Below the pieces are notes generated by a model that had not been told where the DNA came from, ran no database searches, and was given only the letters and a program-made list of their open reading frames with translations. DNA of 64,000 nucleotides from contig NZ_AP018316.1 of the NCBI RefSeq assembly GCF_002368115.1, positions 790,486 to 854,485 on the forward strand. The letters are read 5' to 3'. Origin of the DNA: Dolichospermum compactum NIES-806. Lineage in GTDB: Bacteria > Cyanobacteriota > Cyanobacteriia > Cyanobacteriales > Nostocaceae. Made by a program: the position numbers and the translations under genes. Shown piece by piece: positions 7,387-16,470 of the stretch; the first letter of the stretch is position 1; each line of letters starts with the position of its first letter.

Positions 7387-9048
7387 ATGATGGTGATGAA
7401 AAGAATTCTTATTTTAACCGCTAACCCTACTAACACAAAACCGTTGCGTGTAAGTGAGGAAGTGAGGGAAATCAAAAGTGCTTGGGAGCGATCGCTCAAC
7501 CGTGAACAATTTACAATTATTGTAGAAGAGGCAGTCCGTCCTCAAGAACTTCGTCGTACCCTATTAGGTCATAAGCCAGATATTGTGCATTTCTCAGGAC
7601 ATGGTGGAGGAGAACAGGGTTTAGCTTTAATGACAGATAATGGAGAAGCCTTTTTAGTCAAAGTTGCTCCTTTAGCCAAATTGTTTAAAGCATTACAAGA
7701 AATCTTTTTTATTGATTGTGTTTTTCTCAATGCTTGTTATTCAGATGTACAAGCAGAAGGTATTTATCCTTATGTTAATTATGTCGTCGGAATGAATCAA
7801 AAAATTGGTGATCAAGCCGCTAAACAATTTGCTATTGGTTTCTACGATACTTTATTTGCAGGACAATCAATTAAAAGTGCTTTTTATTTAGGATGTAATG
7901 CGATTGAAATGGAACATATTCCAGAGCATTTAACTCCGATTTTGAGGACAAAAGATGCAACGACTAAAAAAGCTATTATTCAGGGTGTACCTGAGTCGAA
8001 ATCTAAACCTATTCAACCAAGAGATATTAATATTCCTTTTGAAAATTTAGATGGCCAAGTCCCCCTAAATTCTCCTTTCTATGTTGAACGTCCTCCCATT
8101 GAAGCTACCTGTTACACTGCTATTGTAAAACCTGGGGCATTAATTAGGATTAAAGCACCTCGACAAATGGGGAAAACTTCATTAATGAGTAGGATTTTAG
8201 ATCAAGGAGAAAAGCAAGGTTATCAAACAGGATTTATTAATTTATGGAGTCGAGAATTATTTAAAAATCTCGATAGTTTTTTAGAGTCTTTTTGTGCAAA
8301 TGTCAGTTTAGAATTAGGGATTGAAGAAAAGATAGATCAATATTGGAAACCTCAACGTTATAGCAGTCAAACTAATTGTACAAATTATTTCCAATCCTAT
8401 CTTTTAAAAGAATTGAAACAGCCTGTGATTCTAGGATTAGATGAGGTAGATAGAATCTTTCAATATAGTGAAATTGCTGATGAATTTTTCACTATGTTAC
8501 GTTCATGGCATGAAAAAGGCAAAAATAATGAAACTTGGCAAAAACTGAGATTAGTTCTTTCCCATTCTCAAGAAGTTTATATTTCTTTGGATGTGAATAA
8601 ATCTCCTTTTAATGTGGGTTTACCAATTGATTTAAATAAGTTTAGTTCAGCACAGGTTCAGGATTTAGTTAAACGACATGGATTGCAATGGTCAAATACA
8701 GAAATTAATCAATTAATGGGGATGATTGACGGTCATCCTTATTTGGTGAGAACAGCATTATATCATATTGCTAATAACGACTTAACTTTAAAGCAATTTT
8801 TAGAAATTGCCCCCACTGAAGAAGGATTATATGAAGATCATTTGTATCGTCATCTTTTGATTTTGGAAGAAAATCAAGAACTAAAATCAGCTATGTTAAA
8901 ATTGGTTAATAGTGATGATGCCGTTACCTTAGAACCGATTTATGCTTTTAAATTAAAAAGCATGGGATTGGCAGAATCAAAAGGTAATAAGGTAATTCCA
9001 CTATGTAATTTATATCGGCTTTATTTTGGCGATCGCTTGCAAGATTAA
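7387..9048 (+). CDS. CHAT-type caspase-like protease fused to AAA (AAA_35-like) ATPase
   Basis: The 553-residue protein has two domains. Residues 1-190 look like a CHAT/caspase-fold peptidase with HFSGHGGG (catalytic His about 72) and FLNACYS (catalytic Cys about 117). Residues 215-553 are a STAND-like AAA domain of the type frequent in cyanobacteria, with Walker A APRQMGKTS (257-265) and Walker B ILGLDEVD (348-355). STAND-fused CHAT proteases are regulated proteases in prokaryotic conflict and cell-death systems; that role is inferred here. ATG 7396 is an equally good start. No membrane span is seen. The gene is followed on the same strand by hicB-hicA and a second AAA protein with the same kind of ATPase, which suggests one module. 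Confidence 0.85.
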   Translation: MMVMKRILILTANPTNTKPLRVSEEVREIKSAWERSLNREQFTIIVEEAVRPQELRRTLLGHKPDIVHFSGHGGGEQGLALMTDNGEAFLVKVAPLAKLFKALQEIFFIDCVFLNACYSDVQAEGIYPYVNYVVGMNQKIGDQAAKQFAIGFYDTLFAGQSIKSAFYLGCNAIEMEHIPEHLTPILRTKDATTKKAIIQGVPESKSKPIQPRDINIPFENLDGQVPLNSPFYVERPPIEATCYTAIVKPGALIRIKAPRQMGKTSLMSRILDQGEKQGYQTGFINLWSRELFKNLDSFLESFCANVSLELGIEEKIDQYWKPQRYSSQTNCTNYFQSYLLKELKQPVILGLDEVDRIFQYSEIADEFFTMLRSWHEKGKNNETWQKLRLVLSHSQEVYISLDVNKSPFNVGLPIDLNKFSSAQVQDLVKRHGLQWSNTEINQLMGMIDGHPYLVRTALYHIANNDLTLKQFLEIAPTEEGLYEDHLYRHLLILEENQELKSAMLKLVNSDDAVTLEPIYAFKLKSMGLAESKGNKVIPLCNLYRLYFGDRLQD

Positions 9049-9076
9049 TTGATGTCATTTAAAATATAACAAAGTA

Positions 9077-9139
9077 GATCCCTGACTTCTGACATTGGTT
9101 TATAATTGATTGACATCATCAAGGAAGAAGTCGGGGATC
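9077..9139. repeat. interrupted copy of the dispersed hairpin
   Basis: The arms GATCCCTGACTTCT (9077-9090) and AGAAGTCGGGGATC (9126-9139) are separated by 35 bases and lie between the CHAT gene and hicB. The structure may weakly terminate or process the transcript. Confidence 0.65.
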
Positions 9140-9162
9140 TTAACCTCCCCTAATTTAAGATT

Positions 9163-9384
9163 ATGACTAAAATTTTCACCGCTTATATTGAATATGATGC
9201 CGATACCAAATTATATGTAGGAATTATTCCCGCTATTCGAGGAGTTCATACTCAAGGAGCGACTTTAGACGAATTACAACAGAATTTAAAAGAAGTCTTA
9301 GAATTATGTTTGGAAGAATCTCAAGAAGATTTAAGTCAATTACCTCAATTTATCGGTATTCAACAAATTGAGGTGGCTTCATGA
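9163..9384 (+). CDS. hicB: HicB-like antitoxin
   Basis: The 73-residue protein has the HicB partial RNase H-like fold. An N-terminal strand (FTAYIEYDADTKLYVGIIP) is followed by the typical GVHTQGATLDEL segment and a helix ending in CLEE. There is no separate DNA-binding domain, as in short HicB proteins. It overlaps the following hicA by four bases (ATGA), so the two are translationally coupled. HicB neutralises the HicA mRNA interferase and usually represses its own operon. The antitoxin-first order differs from the classic hicA-hicB order but is common in cyanobacteria. Confidence 0.85.
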   Translation: MTKIFTAYIEYDADTKLYVGIIPAIRGVHTQGATLDELQQNLKEVLELCLEESQEDLSQLPQFIGIQQIEVAS

Positions 9385-9614
9385 GTCGCTTACCTATTGT
9401 TAACTATAAAACGCTGAATCAACTTTTAATAAAGTTGGGTTTTTCCGTAGTTAGACAAAAAGGAAGTCATGTCTTTTATCGTCATTCTGATGGAAGAACA
9501 ACAACTGTACCTAATCATCAAGGGAGAGATTTAGCAAGACCACTGTTAAGAGAAATTTTAAAAGAAATTGAATTAACTGTTGATAATTTTAATGAACACT
9601 TACAAAATCTTTAA
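9381..9614 (+). CDS. hicA: HicA-like mRNA interferase toxin
   Basis: The 77-residue protein has a dsRBD-like HicA fold. Its motif [17 protein letters not shown] contains the catalytic-site GSH (His about 33), followed by [11 protein letters not shown] and a C-terminal helix LLREILKEI. It should cut mRNA during translation when free of HicB. The gene starts inside the hicB stop and ends 27 bases before the next start, so the four genes 7387-12193 are probably co-transcribed, or at least hicB-hicA and the AAA-GUN4 gene are. Confidence 0.88.
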   Translation: MSRLPIVNYKTLNQLLIKLGFSVVRQKGSHVFYRHSDGRTTTVPNHQGRDLARPLLREILKEIELTVDNFNEHLQNL

Positions 9615-9640
9615 TTTTGGTATTTTGCAAGGACATAAAA

Positions 9641-12193
9641 ATGGAAAATATAGACTCAGTGAATTATGAATATCAAGTAGGTGGTTCGCTCCCAGCTTCT
9701 GCTCCTACTTATGTTACCAGAAAAGCCGATAATGAACTATATCAGGCTATAAAAAAGGGAGAATTTTGTTATGTTTTAAACTCCCGACAAATGGGTAAAT
9801 CTTCTTTAAGAGTTCAAACAATGAAACGACTTAAAGAAGTAGATGGATTTGCTTGTGCTGCTATTGATTTAACTGATATTGGTTCAGCTAATATTACCCC
9901 TTTACAATGGTATGCAGGAATTATTAATGAATTAATTAATACCTTTGAATTAAATGAAAAATGTGATATAGATAGTTGGTGGGATAAATATGACCAAGAA
10001 TCTTTATCTGCGGTAAATTTCTTTGGTAATTTTCTCCGAGATATTCTTTTAAAATATGTTGAGTCAAATATCGTTATTTTTATAGATGAAATTGATAGTA
10101 TCATTAGTTTAAAGTTTAATGTTGATGATTTTTTCGCTTTGATTCGCTCTTTTTATAATCGTCGAGTTGATAATATTGAATATAATCGTCTGAGTTTTGT
10201 ATTATTAGGTGTAGCGACTCCCAGTGATTTAATTCAAGATAAAACGCGGACTCCTTTTAATATTGGTTATGGGGTGGAATTAACAGGTTTTACATTTCCA
10301 GAATCTCAAGCATTAGCAAAGGGATTAAGTGTTAAAACCAATCAACCGGAAAAGTTATTAGAATTAATTTTAAATTGGACTGGAGGACAACCTTTTTTAA
10401 CTCAAAAGGTCTGTAATTTAGTTTTAAATGATCCCCACCAACCCCCCTTGGAAAGTGGGGAGTATGCAGAATGGTTAGAGAATTTAATTAGAACTAATAT
10501 TATTGAAAATTGGCAAGCAAAAGATGACCCGGAACATTTACGCACCATTGAAAGACGGATTTTAATTGATGAACAAATGGCAGGTGAATTATTAGATATT
10601 TATCAAAAGATTTATCAACAGGGAGAAGTAATTAGTCAGAATACTGGAGAGGAAGGAAAGTTACAGTTATCGGGTTTAGTTGTGAAAAGAAATAATCATT
10701 TACAAGTTTATAATCCCATTTATCGAGAAGTTTTTAATCAACAATGGATTGATAATCAATTAGCTGCATTACGTCCCTATTCTGAAGCGTTTAGGGCATG
10801 GTATAATTCAGGTTGTCAGGATAGTTCTTGGTTATTACGAGGAAATGCTTTAAAAACGGCAGAAGTATGGGCAGAATCTAAGAATGTAAGTTTTCAGGAT
10901 AAACAATTTTTAGCAGCTTCTCGTAAGCAGGAAATTGAAGAAGAAATTATTGAAAAGGAAAAGGAAGCTGAGTTAAAAAGGGAAAGAAAGGAAAAAGAAG
11001 CAGCAGAAAGAACGAGAATTATTGAGGAAGAAGCTAGAAAAAAAGCAGAAAAACAATTAAAAACAGGAGGATTAGTTTTATCTATTAGTGTAGTTTTTGC
11101 TGTAGTTTTTGGAATAACTGCATTTATAGCAAAACAAAATATTGAAAAAATGGAACAAAATGTTTCTAAAATCAGAGAACTATCAGCAGTAGCTTCTCAA
11201 CTTCAACAAACAGGACAAAATAATGAAGCTAATCAATTTTTAAATATTGCAGGTTTGGTTTTACAAGATAAAATCAAAAATCAAGAACTTAAAGAAGCTT
11301 TATTGGATAGTTCTTTAGTTTCAGGATATGAATCTTTAAAAACAGAGGAGAAAAAAAATACAGAACTAGAATCACAATATAATAAAGCTAAAGAAGATTT
11401 GAATAAAAGTTTTGAAAAATTACCAAAAGAAAATAATTTTGATAAAAATGATTCTAGTTATTTAGCTACTTTAGTTTATATTTACTATGTAAAAGGTAAA
11501 TTAGGAAAATCATTAAATAATTACAAAATAGCCTCAGATAAATATAATCTTCTCAAATCTCAATTAAAATCTTCTAATACTAATTTATTTAAGTTAGATC
11601 TCAATATTCTCTACAATGGTAATGCTGATATTGTTGCTTCTCTTTATCGTCAACTTAATGATTTAGATAAATCAAATACAGTTTATTATGAATCTTTAAA
11701 AACACATTTATTAAATGAATTAGACTATTTAATGAAGGAAAATAGATGGAAAGATGCAGCTTTAAAACATGATCAGTTTCTTTTTATTTCCGCTAAAAAA
11801 GAAAAAGAACTTTCTTTAAGAGACTATGATATTAAAAACTTTCAATGTAAGGATTTAAAAGAAGTAGATAAATTATGGGTTACTAACTCAAAAGGAAAAT
11901 TCGGTTATAGCGTCCAAAAAAGGATATATCTGGAAACAGGCAATTCTTTAGATTTTGACTGGGAAAAAGGAAGTATATTTCATACAACAGAATATAAGAG
12001 TTTTGCCAAAAGGGTGGGATGGGACAGGAATGGGGTTACATTCAGGATAAAGGTGGGGGGTGAATGGAAGAGCTATGGGGAAGTGGTTTTGGATGAGCGA
12101 ATGGATTCATTCGTAAACGGATCGTTACCAATTGATTATGGTTCGACATTCTTGGTTAGATTTGTAGAGTGTAGCAGATCAGGATTTTTGTAA
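9641..12193 (+). CDS. AAA (AAA_35-like) ATPase with coiled coil, one membrane span and C-terminal GUN4 domain
   Basis: This is an 850-residue protein from ATG 9641 (AAGGA 7 bases upstream; an in-frame TTG at 9617 is less likely). Residues 8-400 are an AAA_35-type STAND ATPase with Walker [10 protein letters not shown] (47-55) and Walker [10 protein letters not shown] (144-152). Residues about 425-474 form a charged Glu/Lys coiled coil. Residues about 476-497 are a hydrophobic span ([20 protein letters not shown]). A TPR-like helical region follows. Residues about 690-850 resemble the GUN4 tetrapyrrole-binding domain (DYDIKNFQC at 728, then [25 protein letters not shown]). GUN4 activates Mg-chelatase, but as a fused domain it may sense tetrapyrrole or act as an adaptor. 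It follows hicA by 27 bases. Confidence 0.85.
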   Translation: MENIDSVNYEYQVGGSLPASAPTYVTRKADNELYQAIKKGEFCYVLNSRQMGKSSLRVQTMKRLKEVDGFACAAIDLTDIGSANITPLQWYAGIINELINTFELNEKCDIDSWWDKYDQESLSAVNFFGNFLRDILLKYVESNIVIFIDEIDSIISLKFNVDDFFALIRSFYNRRVDNIEYNRLSFVLLGVATPSDLIQDKTRTPFNIGYGVELTGFTFPESQALAKGLSVKTNQPEKLLELILNWTGGQPFLTQKVCNLVLNDPHQPPLESGEYAEWLENLIRTNIIENWQAKDDPEHLRTIERRILIDEQMAGELLDIYQKIYQQGEVISQNTGEEGKLQLSGLVVKRNNHLQVYNPIYREVFNQQWIDNQLAALRPYSEAFRAWYNSGCQDSSWLLRGNALKTAEVWAESKNVSFQDKQFLAASRKQEIEEEIIEKEKEAELKRERKEKEAAERTRIIEEEARKKAEKQLKTGGLVLSISVVFAVVFGITAFIAKQNIEKMEQNVSKIRELSAVASQLQQTGQNNEANQFLNIAGLVLQDKIKNQELKEALLDSSLVSGYESLKTEEKKNTELESQYNKAKEDLNKSFEKLPKENNFDKNDSSYLATLVYIYYVKGKLGKSLNNYKIASDKYNLLKSQLKSSNTNLFKLDLNILYNGNADIVASLYRQLNDLDKSNTVYYESLKTHLLNELDYLMKENRWKDAALKHDQFLFISAKKEKELSLRDYDIKNFQCKDLKEVDKLWVTNSKGKFGYSVQKRIYLETGNSLDFDWEKGSIFHTTEYKSFAKRVGWDRNGVTFRIKVGGEWKSYGEVVLDERMDSFVNGSLPIDYGSTFLVRFVECSRSGFL

Positions 12194-12261
12194 ATATTTT
12201 TTTAGCACCCATTTTCCAGGAAAGAATAGGCTTTTCAGAAATTCGATACCTCGCACAAGTC

Positions 12262-12436
12262 CTAACGAATAAAATTAATTTGACAAATATTAAGAGGAAC
12301 AACAGGTTCAAACTCCTTACGATCTGAAGTAACTAAAATACTACTTTCTCGATTAGCCAGAGTTAATGCAAAACAATCTGCTAAACTCATTTCTGAAAAA
12401 AGCAATTAAAGCACAAGCATCTAAAATAATATTCAT
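12262..12436 (-). pseudogene. PIN-domain (VapC-like) toxin, internally deleted
   Basis: On the minus strand MNIILDACALIAF, the start of a PIN domain with its first catalytic Asp, is joined out of frame to SEMSLADCFALTLAN, followed by ILVTSDRKEFEPV, the end of a PIN domain. Roughly 80 residues between are missing and the frame changes at the joint. The ATG at 12436 lies 4 bases after the antitoxin stop. The toxin is dead. Confidence 0.7.
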
Positions 12437-12440
12437 CTTG

Positions 12441-12647
12441 CTAATTTTCCAAAGCAATCTCTATCTGTTTCTTACCTGCAAAATCATCGCTACTTGTTGC
12501 CAGATTAGAATACTTCCCTCGTAATGAATGAATTATAACTTGCTTAGTTTCCTCTTCTCTTCTTTTGCGGAGTATTTCAAATAGAAAATCTTGATCTTCT
12601 TTTGATAAACTGGCCAGTGAATTAATAATTTCTTGCAACGTTATCAT
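12441..12647 (-). CDS. small antitoxin-like protein upstream of broken VapC
   Basis: The 68-residue protein starts MITLQEIINSLASLSKED. It has a helical, charged middle (FLFEILRKRREEETKQ) and an acidic tail. It lies directly upstream of a PIN-domain toxin remnant, as VapB-type antitoxins do. This N-terminal pattern is common in cyanobacterial antitoxins next to PIN genes. The toxin is broken, so the antitoxin may be an orphan. The DNA-binding fold is not identified. Confidence 0.6.
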   Translation of the reverse strand: MITLQEIINSLASLSKEDQDFLFEILRKRREEETKQVIIHSLRGKYSNLATSSDDFAGKKQIEIALEN

Positions 12648-12708
12648 AAAATCTCTGACAATTTAATCATTGGCAAATTATAGCACAATCTCCCAGTTGA
12701 AAGCTTCC

Positions 12709-12954
12709 CGTTATTCAAAAAGCCTTCTTGCATTCCCGCCGCTTTTGAGTTAGAGTAAATATATATAAGCGTATTTAATACCCACAGACGGCATAAAGCT
12801 TAAATTGGAATTTAGCCAATGCCTTTTTGAGAGTATAGAGGAATACCTGACGGCATTCGTGACGAGTTAATCAAAATTCACAGTTATTGCAGCGAGTGGT
12901 AATATGATAACTGTATCCTGGTATTGAGTCGCGCTTTTGTCGTGGCATTAGATG
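12709..12954. repeat. duplicated leader, copy 1 (upstream of xisH)
   Basis: From CGTTATTCAAAAAGCC to TTGTCGTGGCATTAGATG this 246-bp block matches the block at 13757-13939, except for about 63 extra bases in the middle. It ends 31 bases before the xisH ATG. The extra segment contains its own imperfect inverted repeat (GGCATAAAGC ... CCAATGCC). It probably contains the promoter. The repeat also fills the gene-free stretch 12648-12985. Confidence 0.85.
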
Positions 12955-12985
12955 TCATAATGAAATTTTACTCAATAGTTACATC

Positions 12986-13402
12986 ATGCCAGCAAAAGAT
13001 ATATACCATAATGAAGTCAAAACGGCTTTAATAAAAGACGGTTGGACTATCACGGATGACCCTTACTTTATTAAATATGAAGATGCTGAACTTTACGCAG
13101 ACCTAGCAGCAGAAAAACCTATAGCAGCAGAACGTCAGGGACAGAAAATTGTGGTAGAAATCAAGAGTTTTGTGGGTAAGTCGCAGATGTATGATTTTCA
13201 TAATGCCTTGGGACAATACATAGTTTATCGGAAACTTATTCAACTTACTGCACCAGAATATAAACTTTATTTAGCTATTGATGATGTTGTGTATGAAAAG
13301 TTTTTTCAACGTAAGTCTGTACAAGCAGTCATCCAAGAAAATCAACTTTTATTAATAGTTGTGAATACAGAAAAGGAGGAAATTGAACAATGGATAAACT
13401 AG
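12986..13402 (+). CDS. xisH: XisH family protein
   Basis: The 138-residue XisH has a PD-(D/E)XK-like fold. YADLAAEKPIAAER followed by IVVEIKSFVG gives the D...ExK signature (Asp about 39, Glu 58, Lys 60). DFHNALGQY is the conserved next segment. XisH is required with XisI for excision of the fdxN element in Anabaena differentiating heterocysts, but most cyanobacterial copies are not near such an element and their role is unknown. It overlaps xisI by 13 bases, as in the decayed pair at 593-829. It is preceded by a 246-bp leader repeated in front of the gene at 13970. Confidence 0.9.
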   Translation: MPAKDIYHNEVKTALIKDGWTITDDPYFIKYEDAELYADLAAEKPIAAERQGQKIVVEIKSFVGKSQMYDFHNALGQYIVYRKLIQLTAPEYKLYLAIDDVVYEKFFQRKSVQAVIQENQLLLIVVNTEKEEIEQWIN

Positions 13403-13743
13403 AACAATATCGTCATGCTATCAAAAAGATATTGACAGAATATTACGAAATGAGTAATCCTCAAAATGTTGAAAATGGCAAAATGGAGGCTAGTGAACGT
13501 TTAGCTTTTGATGAAAAAAGAGATCAATATATTTGGTTTAGGTTTGGCTGGGATGACAAAAAACAAATACAGCATATTATCATCTATCTTTGCATCAAAA
13601 ACGGTAAAGTTTGGGTAGAAGAAGATGCAACTAATTTATGTGTTGTTGATGATTTGCTATCAACAGGAATACCTCAAAGCGATATTATTTTAGGTTTCCA
13701 GCATCCCAGTAAACGCAGTTTAACAGAATTTGCTACTGCTTGA
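13390..13743 (+). CDS. xisI: XisI family protein
   Basis: The 117-residue XisI starts MDKLEQYRHAIKKIL and contains FDEKRDQYIWFRFGWDD, then IYLCIKNGKVWVEED and a C-terminal GIPQSDIILGFQHPSKR. All are hallmarks of the family. GGAGGAAATTGAACA precedes the ATG, and the start lies inside the xisH 3' end, so the two are coupled. It is the partner of XisH. No fdxN-type element or site-specific recombinase gene is in the window. The gene is intact, unlike the copy at 685. Confidence 0.92.
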   Translation: MDKLEQYRHAIKKILTEYYEMSNPQNVENGKMEASERLAFDEKRDQYIWFRFGWDDKKQIQHIIIYLCIKNGKVWVEEDATNLCVVDDLLSTGIPQSDIILGFQHPSKRSLTEFATA

Positions 13744-13756
13744 ATAGGTGATTATT

Positions 13757-13939
13757 CGTTATTCAAAAAGCCTTTTTGCATTTCCGCAGCCTTTGGGTTA
13801 GCATAAATATATCTGAGTATAGAGAAACACCTGACGGCTTTTGTGACGAGTTAATTAAAATTCACGGTTATTACAACGAGTGGTAATATGATAACTGTAT
13901 CCTGGTATTGAGTCGCGCTTTGGTCGTGGCATCAGATGA
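13757..13939. repeat. duplicated leader, copy 2 (upstream of trypco1-like gene)
   Basis: This 183-bp block is the second copy of the sequence at 12709-12954, lacking about 63 internal bases. It ends 30 bases before the ATG at 13970, nearly the same distance as copy 1 keeps from xisH. Confidence 0.85.
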
Positions 13940-13969
13940 CGGTTACATTGTAAAAAATAATTTACCTTT

Positions 13970-14365
13970 ATGTCACAACTAACGCCGATTCAACTAGAAG
14001 ACGGAACAATTATTTATATTGAAGCATCAGAAAATATTGCTGTATCTATTCCCCAACCTCCAGAAAATGAGAACCTAGATTTTCTAATTCCCACCCCTGA
14101 ACAAGCAGACCGCAGTTTTGGCTTAGAAAAACTGAACGAAAAACTGAATATTAAAGAACAGGGAGACAAACTCCAAAAAACTATTCAATCCTATTCAAAA
14201 CATATTATTCAATCCTTCAAAGATTTAGCTCTAGCCGAAGTTGCTGAAGTTACTTTAGAATTTGGCGTTAATGTCGGAGGAATGACAGGAATCCCTTATA
14301 TTGTCACAGGAAAAACTAGCAGTAATATTAAAATTACTGTTAAATGTAAATTTAATCAGAAATAA
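13970..14365 (+). CDS. CU044_2847 / trypco1-like protein
   Basis: The 131-residue protein has an N-terminal strand pair (PIQLEDGTIIYIEASE), a Pro-rich linker and helix, and a C-terminal EVAEVTLEFGVNVGGMTGIPYI segment, of which VTLEFGV-x-x-GG is typical of the trypsin-co-occurring domain (trypco1). In known contexts this domain is associated with trypsin-like peptidases and STAND-type conflict systems. Here no trypsin gene is adjacent, but a CHAT-AAA gene lies 6.6 kb upstream. It shares a duplicated leader with xisH-xisI. The start is ATG 13970. Confidence 0.7.
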   Translation: MSQLTPIQLEDGTIIYIEASENIAVSIPQPPENENLDFLIPTPEQADRSFGLEKLNEKLNIKEQGDKLQKTIQSYSKHIIQSFKDLALAEVAEVTLEFGVNVGGMTGIPYIVTGKTSSNIKITVKCKFNQK

Positions 14366-14370
14366 ATTTT

Positions 14371-14417
14371 GTCAGAATCAGGATATCCACCGATTAAAGG
14401 ATTTACAGGATGTTATT
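14371..14417. repeat. degenerate inverted copy of the 53-bp repeat
   Basis: GTCAGAATCAGGATATCC onwards reads, on the reverse strand, like the two direct copies at 14648 and 14735. It follows the stop of the trypco1-like gene directly. Confidence 0.6.
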
Positions 14418-14543
14418 TTTGAATTAGTCTAGGAATCTTCCGCAATTTATAGTGTTTAGAGAATGTTGTTTATTTTAGGCATTTACTAGATAAGCTGTTA
14501 CGCAGCTAAATTTGATAACCATAATTTACTTGAACTTTGTAGT

Positions 14544-14560
14544 GCGGGCATCTTGCCCGC
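14544..14560. repeat. GCGGGCATCTTGCCCGC palindrome
   Basis: A 17-bp palindrome lies in the gene-free stretch 14366-14840. The same core occurs in the repeat at 20161-20257. Confidence 0.6.
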
Positions 14561-14647
14561 TAGAATTATACAAACTAAATGTACAACAGCTTATTCTTTT
14601 CCACTTATCATCATAATCCTGAATTATGCGACAAACAAATAATCTAC

Positions 14648-14787
14648 AAATAACAATCCTGCAAATCCTCAAATCCTGGAAATCCTGATTCAGACAAAAT
14701 ATTCACTTAATTCTGCCACAATCAAATAATATGCAAATAACAATCCTGCAAATCCTCAAATCCTGGACATCCTGATTCTGACAAAAA
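14648..14787. repeat. two direct copies of a 53-bp repeat
   Basis: Copies lie at 14648-14700 and 14735-14787. Both run AAATAACAATCCTGCAAATC to GACAAAA with a few mismatches. They consist of the 9-base-like module AAATCCT repeated. No gene is seen in 14366-14840. Confidence 0.85.
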
Positions 14788-14817
14788 AAAGAGGGAACAT
14801 ATTCAACTGTCCCCCCT
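14783..14817 (-). terminator. Rho-independent terminator of prk
   Basis: On the minus strand GGGGGACA pairs with TGTTCCCTC (one wobble), and a run of T follows (A-run 14783-14790 on the plus strand). It starts about 24 bases after the prk stop. Confidence 0.65.
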
Positions 14818-14840
14818 GATCTTTGACACAAACTGCTGTT

Positions 14841-15842
14841 TTAGACTTGGACTGCTAGTTTTGCTTCTTTAGCTGTCAATCGCTCATAAGCATCACGCAT
14901 TTTCAAACCTGTCAATACTTGGAATAAACCAGTACCATTGTTAGAACCTGGATATTCACGGTGTTGTAATAACAAGTGAGTCATCTCACCTTGATATTTA
15001 GTGGATGTTTTGCTCAAATGAGTTTCGATGTAAATAATTTCATCGAGGTTATCAAATTGACCGTCTACTTCCAAAACAGAGACGTAACGACCATAGTAAA
15101 CATCAGTACCGTAGTAAAGCTGCATACCGGGGTAAGAACAGGTCAGTTTGCGTCCGCAAGGAGTCCACTGAATCGTTGAACCTTCGTCAAACAGGTAGCT
15201 TGGCTCAAAGCCTTCTTTACCTTCCCGTTGTAACATCCGTACCCGTAAAACTTTACGTTCTGTATCGTTTTTAATTAAGTTTGTGGGTAATACTTGCAGA
15301 ACCACGTCAGCAAATTCTCTTTGTGGTTCGATGAATTTTTCAAAATCAGGTTTACGAGAATTGATTTGTGCCAAAACATCTTCATAGCGGTGGCCTCTTT
15401 CAGCCATATCCCGTTGAATCTTCCAAGCAATTTTGACTTCATCGCTGATATCAAAATAAACGCTGAAATCTAGAAGATCTCTTACTCGTTCGTCATATAG
15501 GGGATGTAGTCCTTCTACAACAATAATATGATTTGGCTCAATCCATTCTGGTGGGTCAATCATGCCGGTTTCGTGGTTATAAATCGGCTTATGAATTGCT
15601 TGACCTTCTTTAAGAGCTTTAATTTGCTCATACATTAAGTCAAAATTATTTGCTCTGGGGTCAAGTGCAGTTATTCCTGTTTCTTTACGTTGTTTACGAT
15701 CTAGGCAATGATAGTCATCTAAACAGATAACTGTCATAAATTCTTCGCCAAATAAATCAATCAACCGACGTAAAAACGTAGATTTACCGCACCCAGAGTC
15801 TCCGGCTACTCCAATTAGTACCACGCGTTCCGGCTTAGTCAT
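14841..15842 (-). CDS. prk: phosphoribulokinase
   Basis: Prk converts ribulose 5-phosphate to ribulose 1,5-bisphosphate, the CO2 acceptor of the Calvin cycle. The 333-residue protein is the class II (plant/cyanobacterial) form. The P-loop is GVAGDSGCGKST near residues 12-23. ICLDDYHCLDRKQRKETGIT and VVEGLHPLYDERVRDLLD follow. The regulatory Cys pair is visible as Cys in GDSGCGKS and Cys in CLDDYHC, consistent with thioredoxin/CP12 control known for this enzyme. The gene is monocistronic with its own terminator. The ATG at 15842 follows a purine-rich AGAGGAAA site. Confidence 0.97.
   Translation of the reverse strand: MTKPERVVLIGVAGDSGCGKSTFLRRLIDLFGEEFMTVICLDDYHCLDRKQRKETGITALDPRANNFDLMYEQIKALKEGQAIHKPIYNHETGMIDPPEWIEPNHIIVVEGLHPLYDERVRDLLDFSVYFDISDEVKIAWKIQRDMAERGHRYEDVLAQINSRKPDFEKFIEPQREFADVVLQVLPTNLIKNDTERKVLRVRMLQREGKEGFEPSYLFDEGSTIQWTPCGRKLTCSYPGMQLYYGTDVYYGRYVSVLEVDGQFDNLDEIIYIETHLSKTSTKYQGEMTHLLLQHREYPGSNNGTGLFQVLTGLKMRDAYERLTAKEAKLAVQV

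Positions 15843-16470
<628 letters not shown>

Noticed and set aside
12709..13939. Excision element around xisH-xisI flanked by direct repeats
   Set aside because: The flanking copies are leaders in front of two genes. No recombinase gene is present and the enclosed DNA is only about 0.8 kb.
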